Assembly: GCF_904849725.1 (NCBI RefSeq)
Contig: NC_058519.1
Location: 534,324,316-534,388,315 of the forward strand
Origin: Hordeum vulgare subsp. vulgare
Taxonomy: Eukaryota; Streptophyta; Magnoliopsida; Poales; Poaceae
Direction of reading: 5' to 3'
Length of the DNA stretch: 64,000 nucleotides
Shown here: in pieces, positions 23,094-34,763 of the stretch
How positions within the stretch are numbered: the first letter of the stretch is position 1
Layout of the letters: each line of letters opens with the position of its first letter
Notes under the pieces: model-generated
The model's database searches: none
Seen by the model: the letters and a program-made list of their open reading frames with translations, nothing else
What the model was told of the DNA's origin: nothing
Program-made: the position numbers and the translations under genes

Positions 23094-24343
23094 TGTACAA
23101 CGGTGTCTACTCAGCTATGTGTAACATTTACCACGTAGAAAAATTATCTAGGTGAAGGAGAGAGAATGAAGAGAAAAAATAGGGTGTCTATAGTTGAGAG
23201 ACGATCGTTAGACCCAAAATTTTGTTTTTTCTTACCAACAACATTTTCCCGTTGTATGCAGCAGTGTCGGTAATCACCCCCACAACCCTGCCTAACGGTT
23301 GTGTCTAGTGCATCGCATTTTTAGGAACTTACAAACAACAAAAGAGACAGTCCATTGTAAAGGTTATTTTTAGTATTGTGTAGAGTTGATAAGGCGCGTT
23401 GTTACAGATAGCAGATGTCTATGCTGATGTACATGCCCTTAAGGACGCAACTACGTGGCGGCGCCACACGTACGTCTTCTCATGCGGCGGCCCACTAACC
23501 ATCCACTAATCGCGTTCTGACATGCGCACACTAGCCAAATAATCGCCCCCTAAGTGGGCTTCTGCGCGTAGGCCCGTGCGACGGCATTCAAATAAAGCTC
23601 TCGATTAAACTAAAAATAATTTGGATCTCTCGCTTTCACCTCCTACTTTCCCTCCGTTGCTTTCACCTCTCACTTTTCCTCACTACAGACAGATGTACAG
23701 TCGTGATACCATGTATGCATCAATCAAGTAAGTATTTGGTTACCATGTTTAAAATCTGCTTAGTGGCCAAATTACAAAGAAATTAGCTGCCACATTACAA
23801 GTGCTTACTTATCGGATTACAAGCACTTAGTTGTAAGGTTTAAGCAGGCTTAGTTGTCTCATTATAAATATTTAGTTATCACTTGTTTGCAAGGTATACA
23901 AAAAAGTTTAACATCCGTAGTTGTCAGATTTAAACATAATAATTGCTGAATAAAATGGACGTAATTCTGAATTAAAAATTCTTTAGTCGCCAACTTTTTT
24001 CCTAGGCCTTTTAGTTGTCAGATTAGAGGTACTTGCTGACAAATTTAAAAAATGATCTGGTTATCAATTCCAAGCACTTGTTACACGTTTAATCCTTTCT
24101 AGTGCCTTGATTGAGAGCACTTTAACAATATGTGTGTATAGAGACAATAGCCCACCACTCCAGCATACTCTGCGTCTACTGTTGATCACACTCTAGCACT
24201 AATAGCATTATGATTTACTACTAGTTGGAGTAAAACGACATGTGTGAAGCAATTTCTTTTTTTTGAATTAAATGTATGAAGCAATTTTTGTAGGAGTATG
24301 AGACACACTATAGCACGTCGTATATCGCATTGTAACAGGTGGA
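23094..24343. other. Unassigned sequence between the LTR-type repeat and the MULE
   Basis: No coding domain is seen. It includes a GC-rich patch near 23450-23610 and a stretch (about 23720-24110) in which short motifs such as ttagttgtc and aagcacttag recur loosely. Confidence 0.5.
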
Positions 24344-24580
24344 GAAAATTTCTCAAAACCACCACAATTGTGGCAAGGGTACTCCAAAACCACCACTTTT
24401 ATCAAAAATCACAAATACCCACCACTTGAGTGGCAAGTGAGTAACATATAGCACTAAACCAGCGTCTAGCCGCGTCTAACACAAAAACTGACCATGTTGG
24501 CCCACCCGTCGGAGCCACGTGGGCTCGGACAGACGGCGCGCCTAGACGGTCGTTACAGCCGCTCGTTAAGCCCGTCTTCT
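24344..24580 (+). repeat. MULE left terminal inverted repeat
   Basis: It begins GAAAATTTCTCAAAACCACC and is matched in inverse at the right end. Long shared blocks include gtggcaagtgagtaacayat, gtctagccgcgtctaacac and cacgtgggctcggacagacg. Length is about 237 bp with scattered mismatches. Confidence 0.88.
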
Positions 24581-24642
24581 CCCCTGAAACCCTCGTTTGC
24601 AATTTCCCTCCCGCATCCCCCCTTTTCCTGTTCTTGGCGCGA

Positions 24643-24749
24643 ATGGCGGATGGTGGCAAAGACAACGATGGTTCCAGATTTGGTCGCGGTCGTGGGCTAA
24701 ACCTTATTGGCCTGGAGTACGAGTTGTCTTCAGAGGAGGAGGACGACCC
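24643..24749 (+). pseudogene. 5' coding fragment of the MULE transposase gene (mudrA-like)
   Basis: ATG at 24643 opens MADGGKDNDGSRFGRGRG and runs to SSEEEDDP, 36 codons with an acidic end. It is cut at 24750 by an LTR-type insertion beginning TGTAACGCCC. Position next to the left inverted repeat and the plus orientation fit the start of the transposase gene whose later parts lie at 27060-27944. Confidence 0.55.
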
Positions 24750-27050
24750 TGTAACGCCCAAGATGCGATCCTATCCTTAATTTGGCACGAGGGCCTCGTC
24801 AGGGATAGAAGCGCATCTCGTCGTTTCGCAAGAATGGATATCGTTACAAGTACATGTACTGAAAAGATGAGATATATGGAATTGGCTTACACTCGCCCCA
24901 TGCTACATCAGAGTCACATCAGTACAATACATAAACATCATGAAGAAGAGCAGGGTCCGACTACGGACGAAAACAAACGAGAGAAGAACGACGTCCATCC
25001 TTGCTATCCCAGGCTGATGGCCTGGAACCCATCCTAGATCGATGATGAAGAAGAAGAAACTCCAAATGAACAATTCAGCACGCTCGCATCAATTAACCTT
25101 TACCTGTACCTCGCGATCTCGTCGGACTCCTTAGTGGGAAACCTCAACTCTAAGATTACCCAAAGCATCACCGGAATCCCGATGCACAAGACATTCATCA
25201 AAGGTAAAACTAATCCAGCAAGGCCACCCGACGTGTCGACGATCTCGATAGGAGCCGCGTATCTCGTTCTCAGGAATCGACGGATAAGCGACACGTACGG
25301 TGGCCTGATAGAAATCACCCAAGTTGCCCTGGGTTGGCCCCGCACAGTGCTCTGTTTTTGACCATCACCATCAGCGCTGGCCCTCCCTGTATTATGTAGA
25401 TTTACTCCTCGGGTTCATGACACCCTATACTTTTCAGTATTAACAGAATTATTATGTTGGGCAAATGTAGAACCAATGTTGGGCCTTGCCAGACCAGCTT
25501 TAATCTAAAACGAATTATCAAGGGGGTCCCCATAACAACCCCGATCGTGTTAGGAGCGCTCAATTATGGAACATAACACCGGTAGCCGAAACTAAGGGGG
25601 CAAAGGTGGAACAAAACACTAGACTAGAAAGGCCGAGCCTTCCATCTTTTACCAAGTATATAGGTGCATTAAATTAAATAGCATTTAATAGGGTGATATA
25701 ACAAGGAACCCATGTTATCACATGGAAGCAACTGCACGTGCAACTAGCAACGCTAACACGTGGTTAAGCAAGCGGTAACATAGGCAATCAGTGGTTTGTT
25801 AGGTGGTGAACAGGTTGAAGGTTTTCATGGCAATGTTGGGAGGCTGATATTCCACAGGTGGTAGGCGGCGAGACATAACGATAGAAACGATAAAACTAGC
25901 ATGGCAATGATAGTAATGGTATTTGGGGAAATGGTCATCTTGCCTGAGATCCCTCTTGGAAGAAGAGTGACTCCGTGAAGTAGACGAACTGATGTAGTCG
26001 AACTGGTCCTCACATTCCGACACGCTTGCGGAACTCTATCGAGACGAAGCAAACCAAAAACAAGAATCAACACACAATATTCACCACAGCACATGCAGGA
26101 CAAGATGCAATCCACATATGATGCATGATCAGTTGAATATATGCAAGACATGGCATGTCAATTCACAACAATCAAACACTACACATTAAGTGAAGTTCAA
26201 TATGCGACGAGTTGCATATTGACGATACTCCACATACGAATTATTTAGTTCTATCCTGATTAAGTACACAACAATATTAAATGTTGGTTAAACATGGCAA
26301 AAGGTGAAGCGTAACTAATCTACCTATCTAGGCATTTTAAATGAGGTCGGAAACGACGTATAGCATCTCCGAGATGACCTCATGCGTTAATTTAGAATTA
26401 TGTCCAAACCTGAACTAATACGTTTAAATATTTGTTAAACAGCAAAATAAATAGGTTCATGTGAAACTACACGTCATTCCAATCAATTTACACATAGAGA
26501 ACATCTCCAACGGAGCTACGGTTCAAAAGATACGAACACCGCAAGATATGATGGCATGAATGCAATATGTGTGCAACGACAGTCACAAACATCCCAACCA
26601 AGAAGAAAGCAACAAAATATGAAACTACACAAGATTCTAAGCAAGTTTCATATAGGACACGATCAAAACGGAGCAACGGTTCAACAAATACAAGCTTCAC
26701 AAGAAATAGACATAATCTGCCAAAATCAGCCACATATCATTTTCTACACCCTTGAACAACTAGCTACACAAATCCAAAATGCTCACACAAGGCATGAGAC
26801 AGTAGAGGGAAATATGCACCACACCATACTACTAATAACATCTAGCATGGAAGCATGGATCACTAGGAAAAGAACTCACAAAATGGCATCTCACACACAG
26901 TTTCAAACTTAGTAAAAATATCAGTTTTAATAGTGCAGTTTTTGATCTGAAGGCATACTGACAGCAGCAAAACTATATTCTACAGGGCATCAAATGACAT
27001 AAAAATTCACAGCATGCTAGAGAATCTTACGGACTACAACTAACTCCATT
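24750..27050. mobile_element. LTR-type insertion in the MULE, possibly a solo LTR
   Basis: The left border begins TGTAACGCCCAAGATGCG, a start shared by several Triticeae Gypsy-type LTRs. No gag or pol motif is visible up to the point where the transposase frame resumes, so a solo LTR of roughly 2.3 kb is the simplest reading. The right border is unresolved (about 27010-27060), and I could not find a matching 5-bp duplication. Open frames inside, including 26556-26912 plus, lack domains. Confidence 0.5.
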
Positions 27051-27059
27051 GCACCAACC

Positions 27060-27944
27060 TCAAAAGGGCTATAGAAACATTATCATAGGTTGTGAGATTA
27101 CCTTGAAACTGTTAAGTTATGCAATCCAGGATCTAGATGCATTGTGACAATTGTCACTCCAAGAAGCACAACTAAAAGCCCACATCCAGGCCCAAGATTC
27201 CATGGCCTTTTCTTTTGTCTCAATGCACCTAGGGATGGCTTTATATATGGTGTAGGCCTTTCATTGGTTTGGATGGTTGCTTCATTAAGCTGGCAACTGG
27301 TGCACAAATTCTAGCAGCAATTGGTAGGGATGCCAATAACAACATGTATCCAATAGCATTTGGAATTGTTGGTTTGAAGTAGATAAGGAGGGTCGGAGTG
27401 GAAGAAGACAAGAAAAAGGAAGAAGGGCAAGTTTGAAGTACCTAAACCCAAAGATTCTTCTAGGATGTGTACAATCAGATGTGGCAACTATAAGTTAATG
27501 GGTCATAGGTTTACAAACTATGGACAACCTTTGATGCCTGATCTTCAGTTCAGGAAGAATAGAAACATGATAACATATTCAACTTTGTAACACCTTCAAG
27601 TGAATTTCTGTTGGTAGGTTGTAATTCTTTCATCTGAATTTCTTAAACTTCAGGAAAAGAGAAGGCAAAAGGCAGAAGCCTACATTCCACCAGATGCTCC
27701 TAGGGAATCAACTGCTGCTCCTAGTTCAGCTAGGGCTTCTTTCTCACTACCGAGGCCTGCACGTGTAGAAGGGACTTCTTCTGCTAATGGTACTTCTACA
27801 TCTACATCTACTACTGTTGCTGCTACAAAAATGAGATCAGTGAGAGGTGGAAGAGTTGGTGGAGGAGGAAGTATTGGTGCAAGGAAGAAAGCTGAGAAAT
27901 ATGCAAGACTGATGAGCTACTTCACAGCGAGTGGAAATGTGTGA
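27060..27944 (+). pseudogene. mudrA-like MULE transposase, internally deleted and mutated
   Basis: A frame beginning near 27060 reads DYLETVKLCNPGS, then PRFHGLFFCLNAPRDGF. After a one-base frame break near 27245 it continues FIGLDGCFIKL and GRDANNNMYPIAFGIV, the start of the MULE transposase catalytic domain. At about 27395 this joins KKGKFEVPKPKDSSRM and a zinc knuckle reading CGNYKLMGHRFTNY, in which two Cys ligands have become Tyr. The remainder of the catalytic domain is missing. After a likely intron (about 27585-27655) a Ser/Thr/Ala-rich tail ends at TGA 27942-27944. In-frame stops near 27090 fit C-to-T decay of Arg codons. Confidence 0.85.
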
Positions 27945-28328
27945 AATTTGATGTGTGTCAATGGTTGAAACCTTTGGGACTGCAACCCATGTATGTGTCC
28001 CGTGTACCTGTGTTAGAATTTGAGTGTTGTGAACCTTTGTTAGAATTTGTATCTTCTGAACATGTGTAACAATTTGTGAACCTTTGTTAGAATTTGTGAA
28101 CCTGTGTTAGAATTTAAGTCATGTGAACCTCTGCTATTTGACATTAAGGCTATTTGTGAACTTGTCTAATTCAACACTAATGTGGCACAAATAACTGAAA
28201 CACAAATAAAGGGAAATGCATCAAACATAAATAAGGCACATTAATAGCATTATCCAGCAACAAATTCAGTACAAATATCTTGCAATTTTAGTGCCACAAA
28301 TAACAGATAGTACTACAACAACATTGAA
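27945..28328. other. MULE intergenic spacer with short repeats
   Basis: Between the convergent genes, a roughly 22-bp motif (gtgaacctttgttagaatttg and variants) recurs about four or five times at 28010-28130. Nothing else was recognised. Confidence 0.6.
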
Positions 28329-29321
28329 TCATTCTTCAGTTATTTCCTTGATCTTCCTGATTTTCCCCTTCCTGGCCTCCAGGTGCCTTTTCTCTTGCTT
28401 CAACTTCTCCCTCTCCTCCAACAAACTGTTCCTCTCCTTCTTGATTTGGTCCATCTCCTACAGCAGGTTCACCTTCTCTAGCTTCTCTTGGTCTCTTTCT
28501 TTCTCTGCTTTGGCCCTTAGTACCTGATGGATGTTAGTGTCTGCTTTCACAGCCAAGTTCTTTTTCTCAAGCTCTTCCTTGAAGTCACTTAGAGCTATCT
28601 GTGCATTGCCTAACTCGGAAATTGCATCCTCCTTGTCAGCCACCATTTTAGCAAAGTCAACTTTAAAGAACCTCAGGTCATTTTCCATCTTCCTCTTATC
28701 TTGCACTACCTTGAAGACTTCTTCAGCATTAACTACATTCTGTCTCAACTTGTCATCAAACTCCTTGTCATACATATCCTAGATAGCAGCTAAAGCTTGC
28801 TTCAATGGGATTGGCCACTCAGAATCAATCCCTTGCACATGCTTGCACTTGGGTGCATCCTATTATTGTGTGCAAAAAATAAAAAAACATTAATACTTAT
28901 GAAGAAGACTATGGCAGACTTATAATTTTATGAACAAAACATTGTAATTTCACAGATTATAATTTTATGAACAGACTATGGCTCAAGTACCTTAACACCT
29001 AATTGCACTGCTAGTTCACCTTTTTTGCACAGCCTAGAAACCTCCTGCCGCTATGAGTGGATCGAAACGCCACCAACTTCTCACGGGGGCTCCATGCTCA
29101 CACAATGCAGGATGATTCATAGCCAGGCCGCTCCATTCCGTGCACTCCATGGTGGGAGGTGCATAAACATAAGGAAAATGAGTTCAATTTCTACACGTAA
29201 CAAAATTCCCCTTTCTCCCTAGAACCATAACCCTAGATCCATCTGAGCAGAAGCGAACCTGGGTCACACAATCATCATCACACGATGAAGACGAGTAAGA
29301 AACATCAGACCAAGAAACCAT
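28329..29321 (-). pseudogene. GRF zinc-finger and coiled-coil gene carried by the MULE, decayed
   Basis: On the minus strand ATG at 29321 opens MVSWSDVSYSSSSCDDD. Further along, near 29090, the frame reads LCEHGAPVRSWW, matching the start of a GRF zinc finger (C-x-HG-x-P), with a frame break before its next Cys. After a likely intron (about 28990-28863) a coiled-coil region follows at 28862-28332, rich in Glu/Lys with heptad-like spacing. It ends at TGA 28331-28329. In-frame TAG codons near 28783 and 28458 interrupt an otherwise continuous frame. Proteins with an N-terminal GRF finger and C-terminal coiled coil are common as MULE-associated and free-standing plant genes. Its function here is unknown. 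Confidence 0.7.
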
Positions 29322-29439
29322 GGCGTCCCTCCCCGTTGGCGGTGGCTGATGGCGATGGATGGCGGCGATGGGCGTCGACAGGTACGGTGGAGGGGAGAAT
29401 AAATAGAGAAGGGAGGGGAATGAGAGCACCACGCGCGGC

Positions 29440-29675
29440 GAAGACGGGCTTAACCAGCGGCGGGAACGATCGTCTCGGCGCACCGTCTGTCCGAGCCCAC
29501 GTGGCTCCGATGGGTGGGCCAGGTTGGCTAGTTTTGGTGTTAGACGCGGCTAGACTCTAGTTTAGTGCTATGTGTTACTCACTTGCCACACAAGTGGTGA
29601 TTATTTTTGATTTTCGACAAAATTGATGGTTTTGGAGTATCCTTAGCACGATTGTAGTGGTTTTGGTTTAAAATT
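29440..29675 (-). repeat. MULE right terminal inverted repeat
   Basis: The inverse of 24344-24580, starting GAAGACGGGCTTAACCAGCG and ending GTTTAAAATT. It is about 236 bp. Confidence 0.88.
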
Positions 29676-29973
29676 ATAATGAACCCCTCCCTCCTCCCAC
29701 ACACCAGCAATTGAATGCTATTCAATAGTCTCCATTCCTACGATTCACTTATACTTTCTATACTTTCCTTTCTCATTCCTAACGTTTTAGACCTTTCCTA
29801 CGATATCTTTTACCCGCGTTCCAAACAGGACCCAAGATATCTTCCAAGAAAATCCGGCAAAAAAGAAAAAACCCGGAGATATCTTCGACGGAAAGATTCA
29901 CCCCTCGCCTGGGACCCGGTTGTCAGCCTCCGCAGCTCGGCTGCGCCCCGCCCCCGCGTGCCACACAGACCAG
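29676..29973 (+). promoter_or_regulatory. Upstream region of the PUX1-type gene
   Basis: About 300 bp lie between the MULE end and the TATA box. It includes pyrimidine-rich stretches and a GC-rich part just before the TATA box. No individual factor site can be assigned with confidence. Confidence 0.5.
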
Positions 29974-29980
29974 TATAAAT
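29974..29980 (+). promoter_or_regulatory. TATA box of the PUX1-type gene
   Basis: TATAAAT follows a GC-rich segment and is 136 bp upstream of the chosen start codon. A transcription start near 30005 would give a 5' untranslated region of roughly 110 bp. Confidence 0.7.
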
Positions 29981-30115
29981 GGGGCTACGGTCACGCGCCT
30001 GCACGCACCAGCACCTTTACTAGACCTGACCCGACCTGCAGCCGCGGCCCCACTCGCGGTGCCCCGTCACGAAGCCGGTTCCCTGACGGTGCCACGAAGG
30101 CCGTGCCCGACCCCA

Positions 30116-33100
30116 ATGGAAGCAGAGTACCCCCAAATAAACCCTCTCCGCCTCTGCTCCAGGCGCCGGAAAAGGGAGGAGGACGAGGGAGGGATCGAGC
30201 TGCTGCTGTCCATGGATCTCGACGAGGAGGAGACGCGGCCGGAGCAGCAGGCGCCGCCTCGGGTCCCGGTACGTCTCCCCCCTCCCGCGCCCCGCTCCTC
30301 TTGGGTTTCTTGGGCGAGTTCTTGGCGGGGCGGAGTTCTTGGCGGCGGGATGGGCACGGTAAAGGCCGCGCGATCTTTGGTTGGGGGCGGAGTTTTTGGC
30401 GGCGGGATGGGTGGGGTAAAGCGAGGATTCGCGCCTTGGATCGGGTGGTGGGCGCGCTCTCTCCGGATTCTTTGCGTGGGGGGTTAGCGGGGCGTTCTTG
30501 GCTGGAAAGGGCGCAGCGATGGTGCGCTGGTTCTTGGGCATTGGTGCGTTGTGCTAGAAATTGCAGTTCTTGATGTTTCTTTACTTGCCAACTTTGTGTG
30601 TGGAGGAGTGATTCTTTACTTGTACACCCAGTTTGTGTGATTGGGGAATCCACCTGGCTGCATGCCTTGCGGAAGACGAGTTCTTTGACCTAGGTTTTAA
30701 TCCATGGATTCTTTCAAATGAGGGTTCGTCTTTATCGCTGTTGGCTGCACGAGGTCTCAAGGGGGGAAATAAGCTCTGTAGATCGGTTAAGGTCCAAAGA
30801 ATTTGTAGATCCCAGCAAATGAAGAGCCTGTTGTTGTTTCTTTGTGTCAGATTCCTGCAAACATTCTTGGAAGTGAAGGATTAGTGTTTTACCACCGCAT
30901 TCTGTAGCCTCTATGGTTTGCATTTGAGAGATTCCGTCTGTACGAACATTGATGGCCATGAGAGGTTTAGGTGCCATCTGTAGCTTCGTCTACATGAAGC
31001 TCTTTAAGTTTTTACAATGCCTTGTTCGTGCTAGGCATGTATGGTTACCGGTTGATTGGCAGAAAAGCAGTACTGTATCTTGGGAGAAGTTTGGAGGGAG
31101 GCTGCCAGGTGCTCTGCAGAACAGCGTAATGGCTGAAACCTACATGCTGTCAACTTGTTATTGACAACATCAATACTCTTTTGTTTTGCTTGTGATAGAT
31201 GCTCAATTATTCATAATTGTGTGCCCTCTGGTGTCAAATATGATTGAAAGCTGTCTGAACTTCAGAAAGACATCTATCGCTTCATTTGGAATACATTTTT
31301 GTGCCGTATTTCTTCTCACATTGATCCTTTTTGGAATAAGGACCCATGATTAGTCATTAGACTTTTCTGCTCAAGTGGTTGCTTTATGCTTTCTTGTCTA
31401 AATAATCGATAGGTTCGATAATTATATGAAGTGTAAAACAATTAGTCATAGCACTTGTATTCATCTGCCCATGAGAGAGTGTTCTTCTTTGGTCAGAACC
31501 TTTGTATCATCACTTCTCCACGAATAGAATAGTGAAAACGTAAAATGAAGTCTGACAACTACATTTTCTTCAAAATCACAGGAGAAGCTGAAAGCAGTGG
31601 GACAAGAGCTTGGACATGAGATCCGGATATTTTCAAGCACAACATTTGAGCTGATGACTAGCAAATTGCCCAGGGCAGATCAGGGTAAATGCATTTATTT
31701 GCTTTTGCTTTACTTCAATTCTGTTATGTCTCTTTATGATAATTGCATTGTGACATGAAAGCATGATTCATGCAGAGGAAGACGATGACTTTTATGAGCT
31801 TCAGCCTGGTGATTATTACAAGTTGATTTCCAATAGGCTTGCAGGTTACTTAAATGCTCTTTTAATATTGTCTGAGAACAGTTGCATTTTTATTACTTAA
31901 ACATTCTACTTGGCATTGCCCAACCTTTCAAATTTCTTAACTGTAACCATGTTTAAACTTGACACCTTGCAGAACAATCGAAAGTTCTGAAGACTCGTAA
32001 AATAAGGGAAGCAGAACTTGCTGCTCAACGAGCAAGGCTAACAAAGGTAGGAAGGAATATGATGCACTATGCCACTATTTAGTTGTTATTATTATTATGT
32101 AGGACTAATACTACTTTTTCTCCTCTAGCTGATTGTATTTTGCTTATTGATTTTTATCTAGCCTTATATTAACAGTACCTTCGGACATGTTTTAAGGGCA
32201 AATTTGTTTCCTAGAGTAAATATATCTGCAAAGTCTATTCTCGCAAAAATAATAATCTGCAAAGTCTATCTGTTGGCATGTGAAATCTTATGTAGAAATA
32301 CTTCAAATGATGCACATAGTTCTGATTATTTATTTTCAAAGTAGCTCCTTTTGCCTTTTCTTATTAATTCAGTATTATTAATTTAGTAGTAGACAATGCC
32401 CTGTCTCATCCTCATTTAATTGGTTTATTTTATTCGTCCATATCCGAATCTAGTTTCAGCACAAATTCCATTTTATTGCTAACCTTCTTAACTGTAGGCA
32501 GTGATGAGGGTTCGATTCCCTGATGGTTACATTCTTGAGGTTGAGTTTCATCCATCAGAGACAGTACATAGTCTGTTGGATCTTCTCATGAAAGTAATTG
32601 CTAGACCAGACCTGCCATTCTATCTTTGTAAGTTCCACTGCTCTTTTCAGATGACTGATGTAGAGTTTGACAAGTAATATTTTCCCTTTCCTCGTTTCCT
32701 GTTCACCAGTTCCTTTTATTTCACCCTGGTTTGGTTAAGGTCGGCTCAGTGTTTCCAATGATAAAACATTTGTGTATGAGTAGCAAATGTATATGTTGAC
32801 AATCATGAAAAACAGGGAAACAACTAGTGTCCTATAAATAATTTGATGGTCTAGCTTTACATCATGTGAACAAAATTTCAGTGCTTTGAGCAAAGGGTTT
32901 TACATATTTTTATGAATCATTTGTTATGAAGTGCTATAAATTAATCAAATTCAGTTTGGTATACAACTATTCACAGCACTGACTTGTTGAGCTCCTAAGT
33001 ACCCAAATTTGAAAGTGTTCTGATTGTATGGTCTTTTGACAATCATGACAAACAGGGAAACAACTAGTGTCCTATAAATAGTTTGATGGGCTAGCTTTAC

Positions 33101-34763
33101 ATAATGTGAACAAAATTTCAGTGCTCTGAGCAAAGGGTTTTACATATTTTTATGAATCGATTGTTAATTTGTTATGAACTGCTATAAATTAATCAAATTC
33201 AATTTGGTATGCAACTCTTCACAGCACTGACTTGTTGAGTTCCTAAGTACCCAAATTTGAAAGTGTTCTGATTGTGTGGTCTTTTGACAAGCTTGGTGAC
33301 ACCAGTGGATCAATTATCATTTTCTTATGCCCTTGATCTGAATATCACCAGTGTCCAAATTTTTGTCAGCTTGATATTGCATGTTTTAGATACAATATCT
33401 GTCCTGGAACCCATATGCCATATTACCTTCGATTGAACTTGTAGATGTTTGAGGATCCTCTAGTATCCATCCATTGGACTTTTCAGTTTTCACTTGGGAT
33501 TTCCATAGATCACCTGTAATCGTGTATTAGAGATGTACCAGTTACAACTTCTTAATGTTGTTTTTATTGACTCCACAACAGACACAGTTCCTCCAAAGAA
33601 GCGAATAATGGACACCTCACAGGACTTCTACACAATTGGCTTTGTTCCTGGAGCTAATGTCTTCTTTTCTTATGATCTGCCAGAAGGTATGTATTTCTTA
33701 AAAACTATTATCATGATTAGAAAATAAGCAATCTTTACTTCTTAGCTTGAGTTTTTAGCATTTTATTTTTGCATGTCCTGAAAAGAATGCATTTTCCACA
33801 TATATAAAGTTGTGTTTCGGGTGCATTCGAAGACAGACACATGTTCATGATTATTTCAGCATTTAACTCTTGTTAGTCATATGCATTCTTGCCACATGTT
33901 CATGAGCTTGACATTGGGCATTGAATAATGCAACTCATTCTTGTTAATGTTATTAAATCAACGTGGGTCGAGAAATCGACATGTTTTTAGAGGTATTCAT
34001 GTGTGTTTGTCATGCAGGGTCGGAGTTAAATACGGATGGTGTAAAATCCGGACCATATCTCCGTGAAGAAATTCGAACTTTGGATGGTCTGTCACTTCAC
34101 TCGGAACCTTCTGGCCAGCCTGATGTTTCAAAGACAAATTCTGATTCAGCTCATCAGTCTGAAGCATTCCGACCTGATTCTGCACCACCACCAGCAAATA
34201 AGAAATCAGCCAAACCGAAGTGGTTCAAAAGGTATAATTTGTTCTAGTGCCTTAGTGTTAGGGAAGATCATTTGAATTTATCCCATGCTATGTAAAGTAC
34301 ACTACAATTTCCCCGATGCACCAAAATTTCGTTCATAATTGTTCTGCTTTGATACTGTTGTTGATGAATAACCAACCTTTGTAGTGTTTTATTTATTTAG
34401 AATGAGAGAATTCATAGAGAAGCTACTAACAAACTCTCCCAACAACAGTCTTAGCTTGTGACGGTAGCCCATTAATATAAAAATATCCTCTCCAGATAGT
34501 GTTAACAATTGAGCAATGAGATAGTGTTAACAATTGAGCAATGAGCTACCTGCAGAATCATGGCTCTCCAAGTAGCATTTTACTTTCTAATAACACAGAT
34601 GTGAACGAAGCTAGTTGCAGGTTCATATGTGTTGACACAATATGCCAGAAGAATATTCTCTGTTGCCTGCTTGCACCTTTTTTCTGCTGGAGCATTCTTT
34701 CTTTCCACGTGTCTTATAACTTTGTGCTAGATAATGACAGTATATCTAACCCTTTGCAGGTGA
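30116..34763 (+). CDS. PUX1: Plant UBX domain-containing protein 1 (PUX1-type), 8 exons, 283 residues
   Basis: Coding exons are 30116-30268, 31582-31684, 31776-31844, 31973-32046, 32498-32627, 33582-33686, 34018-34231 and 34760-34763. All introns are GT-AG and phases close to 283 codons. Residues 1-51 are charged. Exons 2-4 carry ELGHEIRIFSS, DDDFYELQPGDYYKLIS and KTRKIREAE, all matching PUX1 proteins. The UBX domain spans about 134-212 (MRVRFPDGYILEVEFHPSE to DFYTIGFVPGANVFFS), and its loop reads TVPPKKR in place of the usual FPR, as in plant PUX1. The tail ends KPKWFKR. Arabidopsis PUX1 binds the AAA-ATPase CDC48 and promotes disassembly of its hexamer. ATG 30116 (MEAEYPQ) was preferred over in-frame ATGs at 30059 and 30212 because the family usually has a charged N-terminal extension. 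The frame shows no disruption. Confidence 0.93.
32798..33290. repeat. 240-bp tandem duplication in intron 5 of the PUX1-type gene
   Basis: The block starting gacaatcatgaaaaacaggg at 32798 repeats at 33038 and runs to about 33290. The copies differ at only a few positions. It lies wholly inside the intron 32628-33581 and leaves the splice sites untouched. Confidence 0.9.

Larger units (their letters stand above)
24344..29675 (+). mobile_element. Mutator-like element (MULE), 5.3 kb including a nested LTR-type insertion
   Basis: Long inverted repeats at 24344-24580 and 29440-29675 bound a region with a mudrA-type transposase pseudogene on the plus strand and a GRF zinc-finger/coiled-coil pseudogene on the minus strand. 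A 9-bp target duplication is not recognisable at the ends I chose, so the exact termini may be off by a few bases. The right end lies about 300 bp upstream of the PUX1-type TATA box. Confidence 0.85.

Noticed and set aside
26556..26912. 118-codon plus-strand frame
   Set aside because: It has Gln/His/Thr-rich composition, no domain and lies inside the LTR-type insertion.
24335..29685. 9-bp target duplication for the MULE
   Set aside because: Bases next to both inverted repeats do not match at any offset I tried. The ends may have decayed or shifted.
29991..30653. 220-codon antisense frame over PUX1 exon 1
   Set aside because: It is a shadow of the GC-rich exon and intron, and the sense strand has the supported gene.
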